A DNA stretch of 64,000 nt from Porites lobata (GCA_942486035.1 CALNXK010000013.1:3252001-3316000), one strand, 5' to 3'. Shown: positions 11,585-24,984, numbered from the stretch's first letter. Notes: generated from the letters alone by a model not told the origin. Translations and numbers: made by a program.

Positions 11585-14500
11585 TTAAATCACTCCTTTC
11601 TTTTTCCCAACATCAATAAAGGCTTCAACACAACGTTCAATTTCTTCTGTGCTGTGAGCTGCAGAAATCTGGACACGTATTCTGGCCTTTCCTGCATTAA
11701 AAAAAGATCATGTCGTAAAATACGATGTCGAGTAGCAATGCAATACTCCCCTTGGGTTTAAATTCTATCTACAAGATCAAGAAGGAATAAAGTGCAGATA
11801 AAACGAAAGACTTAAAAAAGTTAAAAACCACTTTACTCCACTTAGAAAAACGACCTACTAGTACACGTTTGAATAATTGACTCTTAGTTAAGTATCGATC
11901 CTATATCTGCAATAGAAAGACTCAAGTTTCTCTGCGAATTATAAGAATTTAAGCCGCACACTTAGCGTTCTTTGTTTTTTCAGGGGAAATTATCTATAAG
12001 CCTGGTTGTTGAATTAAAAAAAGAAAGGAGAGGGAGTTCGTTAGCAACTTAGACCATATAAACAGGGTCTGGGCGAGGGGGCCTGGGGCCCGTTTCTCGA
12101 AAGTCCCGGTAACTTTACGGGCCCGAAATCAAATATTCAAATCGAAATATAAAGAATAAGAGCGCGGGTCCTGGCTAGCAAACTACTCCATTTAGTTTCA
12201 TTAACTGACAGTTTGATCACGTTAGATGCAAAACTATTGAAACCTCGATCTTTACTGTAAACGGAGACAGCTTACCGGGCCCGTTAATTATCGGGACTTT
12301 CGAGAAACGGGCCCCTGATCCGGCACTCTCGCTCCTTTTTCACGATAATCCCGCATCCCGAACTCAGTTCTGTCATCTCCATCCCGAATACCTTTTTCCT
12401 TCCCGATATCGCATCCCGTTCCCAGATTTTCACGAATCCCGCCTCCCGAGTAGCGGTCAAATCCCGTATTTTTCGATTTCCTGAATCCCGCACTATAGTT
12501 TCGGTCAATCCCGGATCCCGAGAGAGTACCCTTCAAGACCATCTATAAAACGTGCCTCATGTAGCAACGTATTAAAAATTCTCACCTTGAGGAACAACAG
12601 GGAAGGTAAAACCAATCACATAGATCCCACGTTCTGAAGAAAAGACAAAACAAACTAAGATATTGCATGTGAAAAGCATAAAATACAGTGGAGAGTGTGC
12701 GCCTCAACCTGTGCTCTTCCCGGTACTGTTTTGAGTTCGAAAAAACAAAGCTTTCTCATGCAGTTTGCTGGACAATTCTTCCTCACTTATTTTTTAGGCC
12801 TTGAGTACCTCCGGCACTGGGAATAAGTCCAAGAATAAGTCAAACCTATGAAATCACGTTCTGTCGACTAGCGGGGTTCTGTTATCTGAGCTTAACATTC
12901 CACAGTAAAAAAACAAATGATATTGCAAGTTCAAAACCAACAAAAAAGGCATAAAACTAAAAAGAGAGAAAGGAGAAAACAGTCGAACCTGCGATCACTC
13001 AGGTTAGTTTTCGCTTACGCAAAGCAAACCACAAAGGGTCTCTGCCGGGAACGGGTCTTGCACGTCTAGTGTCTAACTATTTGAAGAGAATTTCCCGGAA
13101 GAGAATTTATTGCATGCGATTTCTCAGGCACAACAAGAGCAGTGCCATCTTCCTTGTATACTCTGAGTTGTGTAGTGCATTCTGCGGTCAGACAGTGTGT
13201 CAAAAAGGTCATTTAGCAACGGCATGACTATAGATGGTTTTCACAGTGACGTCATCAAATTGTAAAGTCAAAATAGCGAGGATTTACGAATTCTTATTTA
13301 CACTAGGTTGAAGATAAACAAAAAGTAACTCTTTGTACAAGTTTCCATGTAGCATGTTTCATTTCGAAAGTACAGCAATTTGAACTTCCGAGTTTTCACA
13401 GTGCGTGACACCAAAATAGGAATGCTGTCTTGTTGAAAAAGAGTCTCTCCTCTTGATTTTCAGCAGTATAACCATTTCAAGTATTAGAAGATATGTTTAT
13501 GCGCACGTATGCTAGTTATCGAGTGAAAAAAAAAAGAGCTTTTATAGGACAAGTGAACTTCAGATGTTTTTATTGATTTCCGGCAGCCATATTGGTGCGC
13601 CAAAACGGTGCACCAATATGGTGTCTCCATACAAAGCTCTAGAAAGGTGCGTGAAACGTTTCAGTAAATAACTCAGAAACTGCAGGCCACAAAGACCTGA
13701 GATTTGGACAATTTGTTTAAAAATTAGTCCTTTATAATATTTCATTTTCCAGGCTTCTTCCACTGGACGGTTTCCAATTTTTTTTGTTGCGTGACAATGA
13801 AAACGATCTATATTGAGGTCGAATCGGACGAGGAGGTTGATAATGTAGTTGATAATGGACAAGCCATACATAAGTTTCATTCCCTTTATTAGCACATACC
13901 TAACATCTCATCAGCAAATTCAACAGCGAGGCGTGCATCTCCTAACATGACTGGTGTGATAGGGTGACCATCACCCTACAATATCAGAGTAAACAGGACA
14001 ACGTACAATTTGTGCATCATATCAAGCACTAAATGGCATCTCTGTCAAGCATGTCAACACTCTTTCAGGTGATGTCACACGAGACGATTCGCAACGACGA
14101 TTTTTAGCGCAACACAGCGTTGCATCGTCGTTGCGACATTGTTTCGACTGTTTCGCTGTGTTGCGCTAAAAATCGTCGCTGCGAATCGTTCCGTGTAACA
14201 TCACCTTTAGAGGGAAGTTATTATCTGTTGATGTTTGACTATTTCAAGAAAAGCTACTTAGCAGTATTGCTGTTGCTGTAGTTCTGTTTCTTATGCTGTA
14301 GAGGATAGTTGTGACTTTCGAGTCTGTGGATTTATTTAGTACATAGTTCTAACTTTTGAGTCCCTTAATGAAATCCTATAGCGAGACCGTTCAAATGAAA
14401 CCTTATCAGTAGTACCGTATTTATTCGAATAAGCGCCCAACCTCGAATAAGCGCCCATCCTAAAGGCAGAAAAAGTTAATAAGCGCCCAGCCTCGAATAA

Positions 14501-17500
14501 GCGCCCACCCTCGAATAAGCGCCCACCCCAGCCTACCCCCTTGCCCCTCACACCCCCCAAAAATTGAATAAGTACTAATAAGACACTTGGAGACTTCCCC
14601 GAAGACGGAGTTTTCTTCAGAGTATTTTACACAAACCTTGCTTTGTTACATCTTCGCGTTTTGTTTTTACTATTTATTGTTTGTTGCAAAATAAACATAC
14701 TGCACTTGCTGAAGTGTTGAAAATTTAATAAGCGCACAGCCTCGAATAAGCGTCCACCTCGAATAAGCGCCCACTCTCAAGGTCCAAAAATTTATAGCCT
14801 GAGTATCAGGCGTTTCTGGGGAAAAGGGGAAAAATGGAAGCGAAAAAGGAAGAGAGGTGAAGGAAAGAAACGCCTGACACAGATGCTTTTACTGGAGCCT
14901 TCCACCCTCACACAGCATGATTCGATACCATGATTCTTCTCCCCCTCCCCCCTCCCCCATCTAAAATCTCCTCTCCCCTTGCCCCGTAGGAAGGCCTGAT
15001 ACTCAGGCTAAAAAATTTAATAAGGGCCCAGGGCGGTTAATCGAATAAATACGGTACTTCCACATGGCGCTGTTCGCTTCTCAATATTTTATGAAATGAA
15101 GCCTGGGATTTCTGGTGAGTCTTAATTTTGGCCACTTAAACGGCGGTGAGTGGAAGGGGATATAGGCTGCGAGCAGGCTCACCTACGCGAGTTTGGAGAA
15201 AATTTTGGCGGCGGTGCTGGTCGTGCTGCCAGTGTGTTCAGCTTGTTGTACACAGTACAGATTCCAATGATGTGGAGAAAGATTTTATGGTTTAATAAAG
15301 AATAGTCTACGCCATATAAATTTTGTCCCTGCAACAGGCTGACTGAGATATTTCAGTGTTTCTAAATGTTTTTGGTTATATTATATCTTGGCTTCAGTCA
15401 TGTCTTTTTGTCAGTGAAATTCAGACATCAAAGTAATTTTTTGATAACCAGGTCTGGTCTTGACTTCCTTGATTATTTGCTTTACTATTTGCTATAATCT
15501 TCACGAAATTATTTTGTACGTTTAGTTCACTGTATACCAGATATGAAATGTATATTTGAAGCTCTTAATATTTATTAAATAATTATACTCACGATTACAT
15601 CAAATCCGGCAGCTGTCATCCGTGATCTGAACAAGGTTGTATTTTCCTGCACCTTTTTAATCAGGTCAGAGCCATTCATTAACAGATCAAAAACCTGGCG
15701 GATCAGTACAGAAAAGCAATATTCAGAACAAAGACACTTTTAGAAAGTTAGAAAGTTTTTCAGAGGAGAGAAGAAAATGGTCAAGAACAGAAGTAGCGTG
15801 TCATGCCAATCGTAGAGCTCTGTTCTCCTGAAGCTGCGGTAAAACGAGGGACAAAAACGTACAACTTGTTCTGCGATACTGGTGCAAACGAGTTGAAAAT
15901 CGTTGTTTTGCGTAAACCTGTCTTGCAACTAATCAGGTTGTTGGGTGAATGCCTTCTTCTGATTGGATAAAATTACTTGGCAGTGATGCCATACGTGGAA
16001 GTATAGTTGCGTTTGCCTTGGGGCAGTAAAACGCGGAACATGTTTTTGTTACAAAAAGCGCAACTACTCTCTTCTTTTTGCAGCAACTTTTCGCAACTTG
16101 CAAAACCCCACTTATTGCAAGACGTCTTAATTCCTGGGGAGTAAGCGCGCATCATCGCAGACATTTCTTTTCAATTCGTTTTGCACCAATTTTGCAAAAG
16201 AAGTGGCAAGTTAATGCCGTTGCTAAAACTACGCCAAATACTGATTCGTCTGGTGGTCCTTACTCTAGCTAACAATGCGAAGTTCGAACTTTTACGGGAA
16301 CAGTGACATTTCATAAGAGCCAGAGCCCATGATGACTCCTGGTAAGAGTTTTAAAGTTGTCTACTATTTTCTTTCCAAGACACAAGAATTGGAGGCACTA
16401 AATGACATTGTCAATGTAAGCAAATTTCTAGGAGGTAAATTCTCTAAAACCACATCCAAGTTCAAGAGGACTAAGAAAATTTTGATGTTACACGTTCACA
16501 TTGATAATCCTATACAAATGCACGTCCCACAAGTGGAAATGTTACATCATAGTTGTGAAAGAGAGCAGTAAAAAGCCAGTGAGTGTGATGCACGTGCAGA
16601 TGTGCTGTTTTCGTGCTTTTTTACACTTTTTGTCAATATCCTTGACCAATTTAGTTTTGTAAGCTCCCTATTGAGGTATGTTTTAGCTCCAGACGCAAGC
16701 GGATTCACTTTTCGACGCTTTGTTGACCATGCATCTAGCCTGCGAGCAAGCCCTCCATGGCGCGGCGGGGCGGGAAAAGGAAGGAGAGCTTGCAACTACG
16801 TCTCTGGAATTTGAACATCTGCATCGAAAAAGTCCAAGCGAAATGCTGATTGGTGGAAATGACATTAGTAATGACGTCATTACCCTTGGTACGTGTCTTT
16901 CAATGTTTGTTTACATTCGCACTCGTTTCAACTTCTCACTGATTGGCGGAAATCTCTAGTGAAAGCTCAGTCGACGGGGAGCTACAGGGGAATTGGAGGT
17001 GGAATTCAAATTCCAGAGACGTAGTTGCAAGCTCTCCTTTCTTTTCCCGCCCCGCCGCCAGAGCGCCTCGGAGAGCCTGCCCGTAGGCTACCATGCATCT
17101 AACCTTGATGGCGCCACCCACTACAGCAGGGGGAAGGGTGTTAGAGAACAGATAAGGACGGGATTTCTGACGAAGCATCTGGATAAGCTGTTTTGGTCCT
17201 GTGGTGTAACCACCTAAAGACAGTACAAACACAAAAATGAAATTATTAAATGACATTTGGTGTTTTAATAAATCACAGTCAAGGAGGCCCGGGGTGGGTA
17301 CTTAACGGAGTTAAGGCTATGCCCCGAGGAACAAACCCTCACCATTTTATATACCATTTTTGACAGAAAAAGTTGCCCTTTCTTATACCTTCTAACGACA
17401 AATGGTGCCTCTTTTCCATGCCTAGTTTAGAACTTTGCATCCCTTTTAACCAATGTAAATGTACTGTCTTAAACACATAAATAAATCACAAAACCAGGAC

Positions 17501-20500
17501 ATTTTCTCGACTTTTTCACAGCCATAAAATGTATCTGTTAGCCTTATTGCGCCTTTTTACCGACCAAAATGACATTATTTTCCCTACCGTTTCATGTACT
17601 TCAGCTGGTGAACTCCCTACCCTTTCATATACCCGAACTCTGAAAAAGGTACCCCTATCGGGCGGAGCCTATCCGTATAGGCCATTATACGACGTATGCC
17701 CCAGGTAAGAAGAGCATTAATGCATGATCACCTGCAGAACCACCCAACGCTTTTCCAAGAGTAGAATTGATGATATCTACACGACCTTTGCAGTTCAAAT
17801 AGTCCTCTGTTCCTCTAAAAAATATAAATCATTTTCAGTAAATCTTATGGATAAACAAATGAAAACTCAAGATCCAAATGAAAACTCAAGACTGACTTTT
17901 GAAACTCATAAAGTTCAATTAACATAATTTTCAAATGATTCATAACAGGTAAGTGTTAATTTTACTTTGTCAGCTTCTGTTTATTATTAGACTACGAGCA
18001 GTCTCTCTTTTTTCTTGGTCCGTCGAGCAAAACCCCCGAGACACGCAAATGACCACGCGCGTGACTGAAGGCGCCGCCCTTGTTTCTCGCGTCTTGAGGC
18101 TTCGCCACTCAACGCTCGCGTGCGCGTGCACTCTCCTTACTAAATCTAAAGAAAAAGAGAGACTGCCCGCAGTCTAGTATAATATGAGAGAACTCCCCTG
18201 CAAGATTTACACCCAGAAAGTAGAGCTGGCGAATGGTACCTATCTAGAAAATCTTTTGTCTTACAAAATTTTGATCTAACCTTGAAATCTCTGAAGCAAC
18301 TTTGATGTGTCTTATCAAAAATGTCCATTTTGTTTTCTTCCCATCTTAAACAAAGCTCTCAGCAATTGTCCGATTTTAACACTTGCCACCCCTGTAAGTG
18401 GGACACTCACAAAGGTGACATCCCCTCATGTAATGAGGACACTCCTGTAATGTAATGGACAGCCCTACAAGGAGAGCACCCCTACAAGGTGAATTCCCTT
18501 TAGGTGGACATCTGTAGACTGAAGAAAATCCCTGTAGATTCACTGTTATGGCTCGTTTTAGTGACACCAACTATAATAAACAGTTGTCTTTAATTAAAAG
18601 GATTTGCACACTGTACCTTCCAGTTTCACCTAGGAATCCTGTAGCATGACACTCATCTATGAATGTAAGTGCTCCATATTTTTCTGCTAGATCACAGATC
18701 CCACTATAGATGAAGAACTGAAAGTTAGTTTTAACCGGTATAAAATGTTTGGAATAAAGTGCTCACAGAGAGTCTAACTTTTGTTTCTTTCTTTCCATCT
18801 CAGGGTCATGGATTTTTTGCCCTGTAATCTTCCGGGCTCGAAATAGCTGCCTGCCAATCCAAAAATGGCAGGCCAAATTTTAGGCCTGGCAGGCAAAAAT
18901 AATAATAAAAAGGCTATATATATTTAGTAAAATCCAACTAGTGGTCTATTATCAATGGTGCGTTCTGATTGGTTGAGCTACTACCAGGCTATATGTTATA
19001 GCCCACTAGTAGCAAAAAGCGCCAGCTTTGAAAACCAAAATAATGGCTGCTGAATCGCATTTTGCTAGCCAAAGTTGTTTTGTCTGGATATTTTTGAACA
19101 ACTAGTTGGATTTTACTAAAACGATTATTCCCCTCGCCTTCAAAGGCTCGAGGAATAATTGTTAAATATTGATATTTTTGGTTTTGAGCCCTGGCCTTAT
19201 ATGTCTGAACAATGGTCTGATCAGTTACTCAGCAGGTCTGATCAGAAAGTAAACTATTGTACTATTAGCAAGCCCTATTGATACAATCCATGCAGGTTCT
19301 TTTGAGCCAGGAAATCGGCAGAGAATATACTAATAAGGGGAGGGACAGGAGGGTCCAAACCTCCTGCCTCCTGTCCCATTTTCCTTGGCTTCCTCCCTTT
19401 AATGCCATTTTTGAGTGGTTTACTTTTTTCATTATTTTTTTCACCTACTTCAGGGGAGCCACTTTTCCATCCATGCTAAAAACACCATCAGTGACTATCA
19501 ATTTTAGACGAGCTCCTTCAGCTTCTTTGAGCTTTTCTTCAAGGTCTAATGATGGATACAATGAATATAACACACTGGTAAATCAAGCAAATCAGACTTA
19601 GTCTGGTGATTCAAAAACAAACAAGAACTACATTGGTAGAAATGGGCAGACAAGAAGCTTTTTAAGAGGTGAGAACAAGAGCCAGAGAGAGACATAAGAA
19701 TGCAATAATTTTTTCCACTTCTGCCATAATAATTATTTATACAAAGTAACAACAGCTTGAAAAAACTGCATATTAAAAAAAGAATTGTGGCTAGAAAAAT
19801 GGTCTGAAATGAGAAGAAACATGCAGGATTACTTTGGACAATTCTATATCAATTACTGATTTGGTATCTGACAGCAACAGGTCTCTCATAAATAGTGACT
19901 TGTTGGTAGCTAAGACCATACTGTATACTGTCGGTTGCATCTAAGCATGGACACAAGACAAAAAAAAAGTTCTAATACAGTGACAGCCATTAAAGCAAAA
20001 CTTGTTTATATGTTTTTGATCAGCGCCTTCCGCTCATATTTCATTTTCGCAACTTTCAGGCATATTTCACGTTCAGAAACAGCACACTTGCCCCCAGTAA
20101 TTATCCTTAATGTCTAAAATTCTTGTAAAGAATATTTTGTTGAGTGGAAGCAAATCAAGTTGACAACAGCCCCTACTCAAAACTTTGAATGTTTGGTGGC
20201 AAAACATGTCGACGGTTGCACCCGATAAGAACATTTTTTTCCTTACGTGTACACACTTATCTGTAGATGCAGCTGACAGTATTTCCAGTAAAAATACTTT
20301 GGGCAGGAACAAACTTTCCGTTGCAAACTTTTTTCAAAAATTGAGTTTTTGGTAGTTCTTTTAACAGATTGAGTTAATTGAGTATTGCCTTTCCTGGGAA
20401 GAGACTACAAACTGATAATTTTATTACGCCACACACAACTTTATATAGACATGCACAATAACACTTTTCCAGCTATTCTTGTCAGCTACCTGCCATATCC

Positions 20501-23500
20501 TTATTCTTGTATTTGAATTTCTTGGCTTTACAGAGGCGTATTCCATCAATAATAGAGGCATGATTAAGTTCATCACTCAAGACAGCATCATCTGGACCTA
20601 ACAGAACCTCAAATAAACCAGCATTTGCATCAAAACAACAGGCATAGAGTATTGCATCCTCACGCTCGTGAAATCTTGATATCTTTTCCTCAAGCTCTTT
20701 GTGAATATCCTGCGGAAAGAAATAAAATGCTCAATGGACATTCCATTTCACCCCTTTGTTCATTTTTGTGACATGATGAGTAGTTTCACATCCCTCAGAC
20801 AAGTTTTTCCCCTTTAACTTTAAATATGAGACAATCTGAGTTACATAAATGTGTTTATTTGTTTTAAAATGGGAAGTTCTCTCTGCCTATTCTTGTACAT
20901 TACTAATGTACATTTTTATACAACTTTTTGATGTCTTATAAATTGCTTACTTCCATTAGTTATTGGCTGTTTCAAGGTCAAGTGAAAGAAACTTTATTCA
21001 ACTGTATTCCCTGAAGGCAATTATACTGATGAATTAATACATCATGCACAGGATATAATTTTAAATTCACTTTTGGGAAATCACAAAAGTGACAGAAATT
21101 TTGGCCATATGCAGTCCGCGTTGTGAGTTGTCACCTCTATTCATAATGTCAGGCCTCCAGCAAGAAAATGTGAAGTTTTATAAATACTGCATGAAAACTG
21201 ACAAAAAAACCATTGGGATCTAAAAAACTGGCTTTGGCAATGTTGGGCAAATCTTGTAATGAATTAGCCAGTCACTAACAAATGATTTTGTTCTATGACC
21301 AAAAAAACTCAATTTAGTGTTTTCTTTTTCCTAATCTTAATGATTTCCCCAGTGAATATTAAGAATCTTGGGAAAACAAAACATTTCCCTTGATGGGAGC
21401 AGGCATTGTTTTTTTTTTTCTTCAAGTGTATACTTTAAGCTTAATGCAGTGTTAGGCTACCAGTAATTAAAAAAAAAAACACTACCTGTGTTCCGCATAT
21501 GAACCGTACAGAGCTCAGTCCATTACCATATTTTTCCAATGCATTTTTGGCAGCTTCAATAACTTCTGGGTGGGACTAAAACAATTTTTAAAAACGATAA
21601 AACCAAAAGTTTGATAGCAACATCACAACTGGCTGTACTGCATTTCCTTGAAAAAGGTTGTCCTTGAGCCAGAGGGGCACTTATTTAAAATTATTACAAA
21701 TTAGTGCAAAAGAAGCTCATTTATGTAATAAAGACACTTAGGGAACATTATTCCACACTCTATACACTGAATCTAAAAATGGTAATCTTACACTGAAGCA
21801 ATAACTGGAACTGCATTAAAAGGAGAGAAAACTGTTTTCTAGCTGGTGAGGAAAGTATTGAAGCTAATTTGGTCATACATTAAATGTAAAGTAAGAGGCT
21901 TTCCTTATGGTATCCTTACTCTGTTTAAGAAAGTGTTACCGGTAGGGGAGGGTACTTATTCAAAAGGGGGGCTAATTTGCTTTCAGACCCTTCCTGCATC
22001 CCTAACAATAAAGGTACCAACTCAACACATGGTTGACAAAATACTGTGTTTTATTATATAGACATGAGTGTTTTACTGGAAAATATACCACTCGTAAAAT
22101 TCATAAAAACTACATCCGGGACCCGAGTGGTTTATTTTCCATAATCTCACACGTGAGTTTATTGATGACGTAATTTTGGTAATTTCCCTCTATTATTTTA
22201 TCAATGTCATTTTGTCTATATAATAAAAAGAACATTACACGGCGGCTTGAAGATATGAATTTTATTTTCTCGTGGCAAAAACAATATTTTACTCACTCGC
22301 TGTGCTCGTTCGTAAAATATTGTTTTGCCACTCGAAAATAAAAGTCATATCTTCGCACCACCGTGTAATATCCTCTATTTATACAAACTTATTTGTCCAC
22401 CTAGGCCTCCAATTTGTTTCAATATATAGGCTCACCGCATATGAACTGAGTAGGAACACATTTTTTCCTTAAAAAAACTTCTGTTTGTTTACTATTATTT
22501 TTTTAACTCACCGACAGTCCCAGATAGTTGTTGGCGCAGAAGTTAAGTAGCTTATCGTTCCTTCCTATAACTCCAATCTCTGAAGCTTGTCTTGTGAAAA
22601 TGACTCTTTCATCTTTCCATGTACCAGCCTGTTTTATGTCATTGATTTGAGTATCCAGGATGTTACACAAAGCTGCCTGTACCTTACTTGCATTACGAAC
22701 AGAGACATGAACTCCTGGACATCTTGAGAGAAGTGCTTTGGTGGCTTTCAAATGGAAATTAAACAGACTTCTATTAACGTTTTCTCTTGAATACAACTTG
22801 TGTTTTTTGTTCAATTATTTTGAATGAATCAATATTTAAATTCACTTTAAAAACACAAATTTTATAAATTTTATGAACAATCACACAATATGGGATAAGG
22901 ACAGTACAAACATTTGCAGGCTTTTACAAGGTATAGTCCTCCATTTCTTACTAATTATGTCATATGCCCCATGTGAGGATTGATATTCAACAAGACAATA
23001 CCTAAGATTTTTAATTATAAAAATTGCCTTGTAAAAGGGTAAAATTATGCGTCTACAATAATCAATATAAACCTGCCGCCTTTTCCAGAAAATGCATGTG
23101 CATGATTTTCATATCCACATTTCCTGAAAAAATCTGATGAATTCTGTACGGTGAGTGCCAAAGAAATTCTGCTGACTTGCATTATTCAAAAGATTTCAAA
23201 AGGTTTTCATCCTTACCAATCAAGCTTGGTCAATAAGGGATTCAATATGCAGCCAGACTGGGACTCTTTTTCTTGTTGCAATAAAGCGAGCAAGCAAGAA
23301 AGGCTCATCTTATCCATCAAGTAAACACAGGAATTGGTTTATTTTGCCTACTTGCTAAAACAGCCATGCAATAAGTTATATATGTCACTGCGCTACAGAG
23401 TTAGTGAGAATTTTCCCTGAATAGTGTATAACTTTTCATAATATACGTTGTGGTTCAGTTACATCCTTGGTTTGAGTTTTATTTTCCTTTGTTTTTGTGC

Positions 23501-23893
23501 ATGGTAATGCATGTGAGATTAAAATAAAGGAAAATCAATTTTGAACCAAGGATAAAATAGCACTATTACGTACACATATCTGACATATTTATACATAACA
23601 AAGGCCACCAGTAAGCACCCGCCCACCACACACCTACTGAATTACGTCACAATATTCCTCTGTCTCCCCGAGCTATAAAAGCGTTCAACGTTTTCGAATA
23701 GCCAAATGCCACATCTATTTATATAACTCGGTTATTAAGACAACTAAAAGACTAGAGAAACCTTTGCCATACGAAGAGACCTAAATTTTTGTTCGCACGT
23801 GAACAAATTATTATTTTGCGATCGAAAAAGATGAAACCTTAATTACGCACCTGACACCGGTATACAAGATAGGGAAGTCTTCAGCGCAGCCAT
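11585..23893 (-). CDS. GCAT: Glycine C-acetyltransferase, mitochondrial (12 exons)
   Basis: Exons in transcript order: 23893-23851, 22744-22512, 21575-21486, 20709-20490, 19545-19449, 18703-18617, 17814-17732, 17213-17104, 15694-15593, 13975-13900, 12633-12586, 11691-11585. Joined they make 431 residues with every phase consistent; the human protein is a similar length (about 419). The enzyme (2-amino-3-ketobutyrate CoA ligase) is a PLP-dependent fold-type I transferase. It forms glycine and acetyl-CoA from 2-amino-3-oxobutyrate and CoA in threonine breakdown in mitochondria. Seen: an Arg/Ser-rich N-terminus starting MAALKTSLSC, consistent with a targeting peptide; 'NFCANNYLGLS'; 'LIVTDGVFSMDG'; 'FIDECHATGFLGETGRG'; the PLP-lysine segment 'NSTLGKALGGS' (Lys about 278); 'RPYLFSNTLPPAVVGG'; and C-terminal 'GKARIRVQISAAH'. 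Exon 1 is only 43 nt and was placed from its start codon, phase and donor. The intron 8 donor is GTTAGA, unusually weak, and lies against a MITE. Confidence 0.95.
12085..12315. mobile_element. MITE, TIR 'GGGGCCCGTTTCTCGAAAG'
   Basis: The left end 'ggggcccgtttctcgaaag' and right end 'ctttcgagaaacgggcccc' are perfect inverted repeats, with 'acgggccc' again mirrored inside. It lies in the last GCAT introns. No coding frame. To its right, about 12316-12540 is a dispersed stretch rich in 'atcccg' words. Confidence 0.65.
13233..13808 (+). mobile_element. 0.58-kb MITE flanked by TATA, copy 1
   Basis: The ends 'gatggttttcac' and 'gaaaacgatc' form imperfect inverted repeats, with TATA directly outside both. 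A second full-length copy in opposite orientation lies at 44473-45056 inside the tandem array. An open frame across 13560-13895 is incidental, since most of it is MITE sequence. Confidence 0.7.
14067..14207. mobile_element. Palindromic MITE, family 'AAGGTGATGTTACAC', copy 2
   Basis: It has the same termini and inner arms as 9784-9942 ('gattcgcaacgacgattttt' mirrored downstream). It lies just upstream of exon 10 within GCAT intron 9. Confidence 0.7.
14413..15056. mobile_element. MITE with 'CCGTATTTATTCG' ends, carrying a nested MITE
   Basis: Ends 'accgtatttattcgaataa' and 'cgaataaatacggt' are inverted repeats next to TA. The interior repeats 'aataagcgcccacc' many times. It is split by the insertion at 14795-15010, so it is the older of the two. 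Confidence 0.65.
14795..15010. mobile_element. Nested MITE with 9-bp target duplication (TAG...CTA group)
   Basis: Ends TAGCCTGAGTATCAGGC and GCCTGATACTCAGGCTA are inverted repeats. The 9 bases before (14786-14794) and after (15011-15019) are both AAAAATTTA. It lies inside the MITE at 14413-15056, within GCAT intron 9. Confidence 0.8.
16736..17090. mobile_element. MITE with ~80-bp TIRs and 9-bp target duplication beside a GCAT donor
   Basis: The left arm TAGCCTGCGAGCAAGCC... and right arm ...GCCCGTAGGCTA are mirrored for roughly 80 bases, including 'gcttgcaactacgtctct' and its complement. Both flanks (16727-16735 and 17091-17099) read CCATGCATC. The right duplication overlaps the GTTAGA splice donor of GCAT exon 8. 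Several overlapping open frames here arise only from the inverted repeat. Confidence 0.82.
17284..17705. repeat. Probable dispersed repeat in GCAT intron 7
   Basis: Simple, proline/C-rich sequence of the type 'cccggggtgggtactt' ... 'ggtacccctatcgggcgg'. Similar phrasing recurs near 31170-31500 and 48060-48500, so I read it as a dispersed family. Boundaries are not clear. Confidence 0.35.
17988..18176. mobile_element. MITE, TAG...CTA group, with diverged 9-bp duplication
   Basis: Ends TAGACTACGAGCAGTCTCTC and GAGAGACTGCCCGCAGTCTA are inverted repeats. The outside 9-mers, GTTTATTAT and GTATAATAT, agree at 7 of 9 positions, as expected for an older insertion. The interior is GC-rich for this window. 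Lies in GCAT intron 6. Confidence 0.6.
18383..18540. repeat. Degenerate minisatellite, unit about 18-20 nt
   Basis: Variants of 'ggacactcctgtaa' / 'gacacccctacaaggtg' recur about eight times next to each other, just downstream of the GCAT exon 6 donor in intron 6. Confidence 0.5.
18925..19164. mobile_element. MITE, TIR 'TAGTAAAATCCAACTAGT', copy 2
   Basis: Same arms and same downstream 'attattcccctcg...cgaggaataat' module as 10631-10923, with a different, shorter centre. Lies in GCAT intron 5. Confidence 0.65.
22230..22375. repeat. Foldback MITE in GCAT intron 2
   Basis: 'acattacacggcggcttgaagatatga' on the left mirrors 'tcatatcttcgcaccaccgtgtaat' on the right, and 'caatattttac' is mirrored at the centre by 'gtaaaatattg'. 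No coding potential. Confidence 0.6.
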
Positions 23894-24461
23894 TTTGCAG
23901 TCATAAATGTAAATTTTAGTCGAGAATATTGAAATCCGTGAAGTCAACCCTGAGAAAATGACGATTATCTGTGACTTGATGATGTTGTTCTTTCACGGGT
24001 GTAGTCAGCGGTATGCTTCAAACCATGAGTGCGTGATTTATGTATCGATAAATGTACTATAGCATGATGACACTTCGTTTCAGGGTACATGAATAACATA
24101 TTCAAAGTGGCTGAAAAAAATGGGTGACAATTTTCCACGGGCGTAGAGGGAGGGTGAGTTTTCGTTACTCAATTAATTAGTCAGCGGTAGTTTGGTAAAA
24201 TGAAGAGGGACTTCCGGTTAAATGATCGAGCTTCCTCTAGGGACGCTTCCGGTCGACTTTTTGACCTTATTTATGGCCCTTTTTCGCAATCTGGCGGAAA
24301 ACCAGACGGGCGAGATCAAGGTTTTCAAGCGACAATTATGAAGTCTTCCGTGGATGAAGTAAGGGAAAAAGGGATTGCATTTCTTCAAGGAAATTTTGAC
24401 AATGTTCGCTTTTCGGAGAATTACTGTTTTGCAGTCCATAAAGGAGACGCAGAAAGTCTAA

Positions 24462-24984
24462 GGGCCTCTTCATATGAGCCCGGTTGACCGGGCTGGCCCG
24501 ATTTCCGAGATCTCGCCTCACCTCTAAATCCTTTGTAAAATTTTCAATGTGTTCATATGAGAGGGCGGGCTGGCTCGGTTCCCGAGATCTCGGTTTTTCC
24601 AACCGAGATCTCGGTAAGCGGGCTGAAAATTTTGCCATATGAACACTTCATCCCGGTTACCGGGATGAATGGCGAGATGAATTCTGGTGGTCCGGATGGC
24701 ATCGTCTTGCATTGCCTGCTGCATTTTCCACATCATAAGCATCCCATTTAACTGCTTTGATACAGCTTTAAGAGTTACCGATGGTAAGATAGGCCCTAAA
24801 GTTAAAATTTTTGTGTTTCGCCATGTTTGCTTTGTTTCCCGAATTTGGCGCCAGAACTCGTTCCCAGGATCTTTGACCTTTTCTCATCTCGGAAACCGGG
24901 CTGAAATTTCTCATATGAACCCAAAGCAAAATTCATCCCGGTAACCGAGCCAGCCCGGTCAACCGGGCTCATATGAAGAGGCCC
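24462..24984. mobile_element. Harbinger-like MITE with 36-bp perfect TIRs and TAA duplication
   Basis: Ends GGGCCTCTTCATATGAGCCC and its complement match perfectly for about 36 bases. TAA lies outside both ends (24459-24461 and 24985-24987). Further internal palindromes involve 'cccgagatctcgg' and 'atcccggttaccgggat'. The open frames here come from the repeat. Confidence 0.78.

Noticed and set aside
16547..17256. Cluster of open frames on both strands
   Set aside because: They come from the long inverted repeats of the MITE 16736-17090 and from GCAT exon 8 read with flanking intron.
18383..18570. Direct repeats reminiscent of a CRISPR-like array
   Set aside because: Units are short, degenerate and contiguous without unique spacers, in a eukaryotic intron; a minisatellite explains them.
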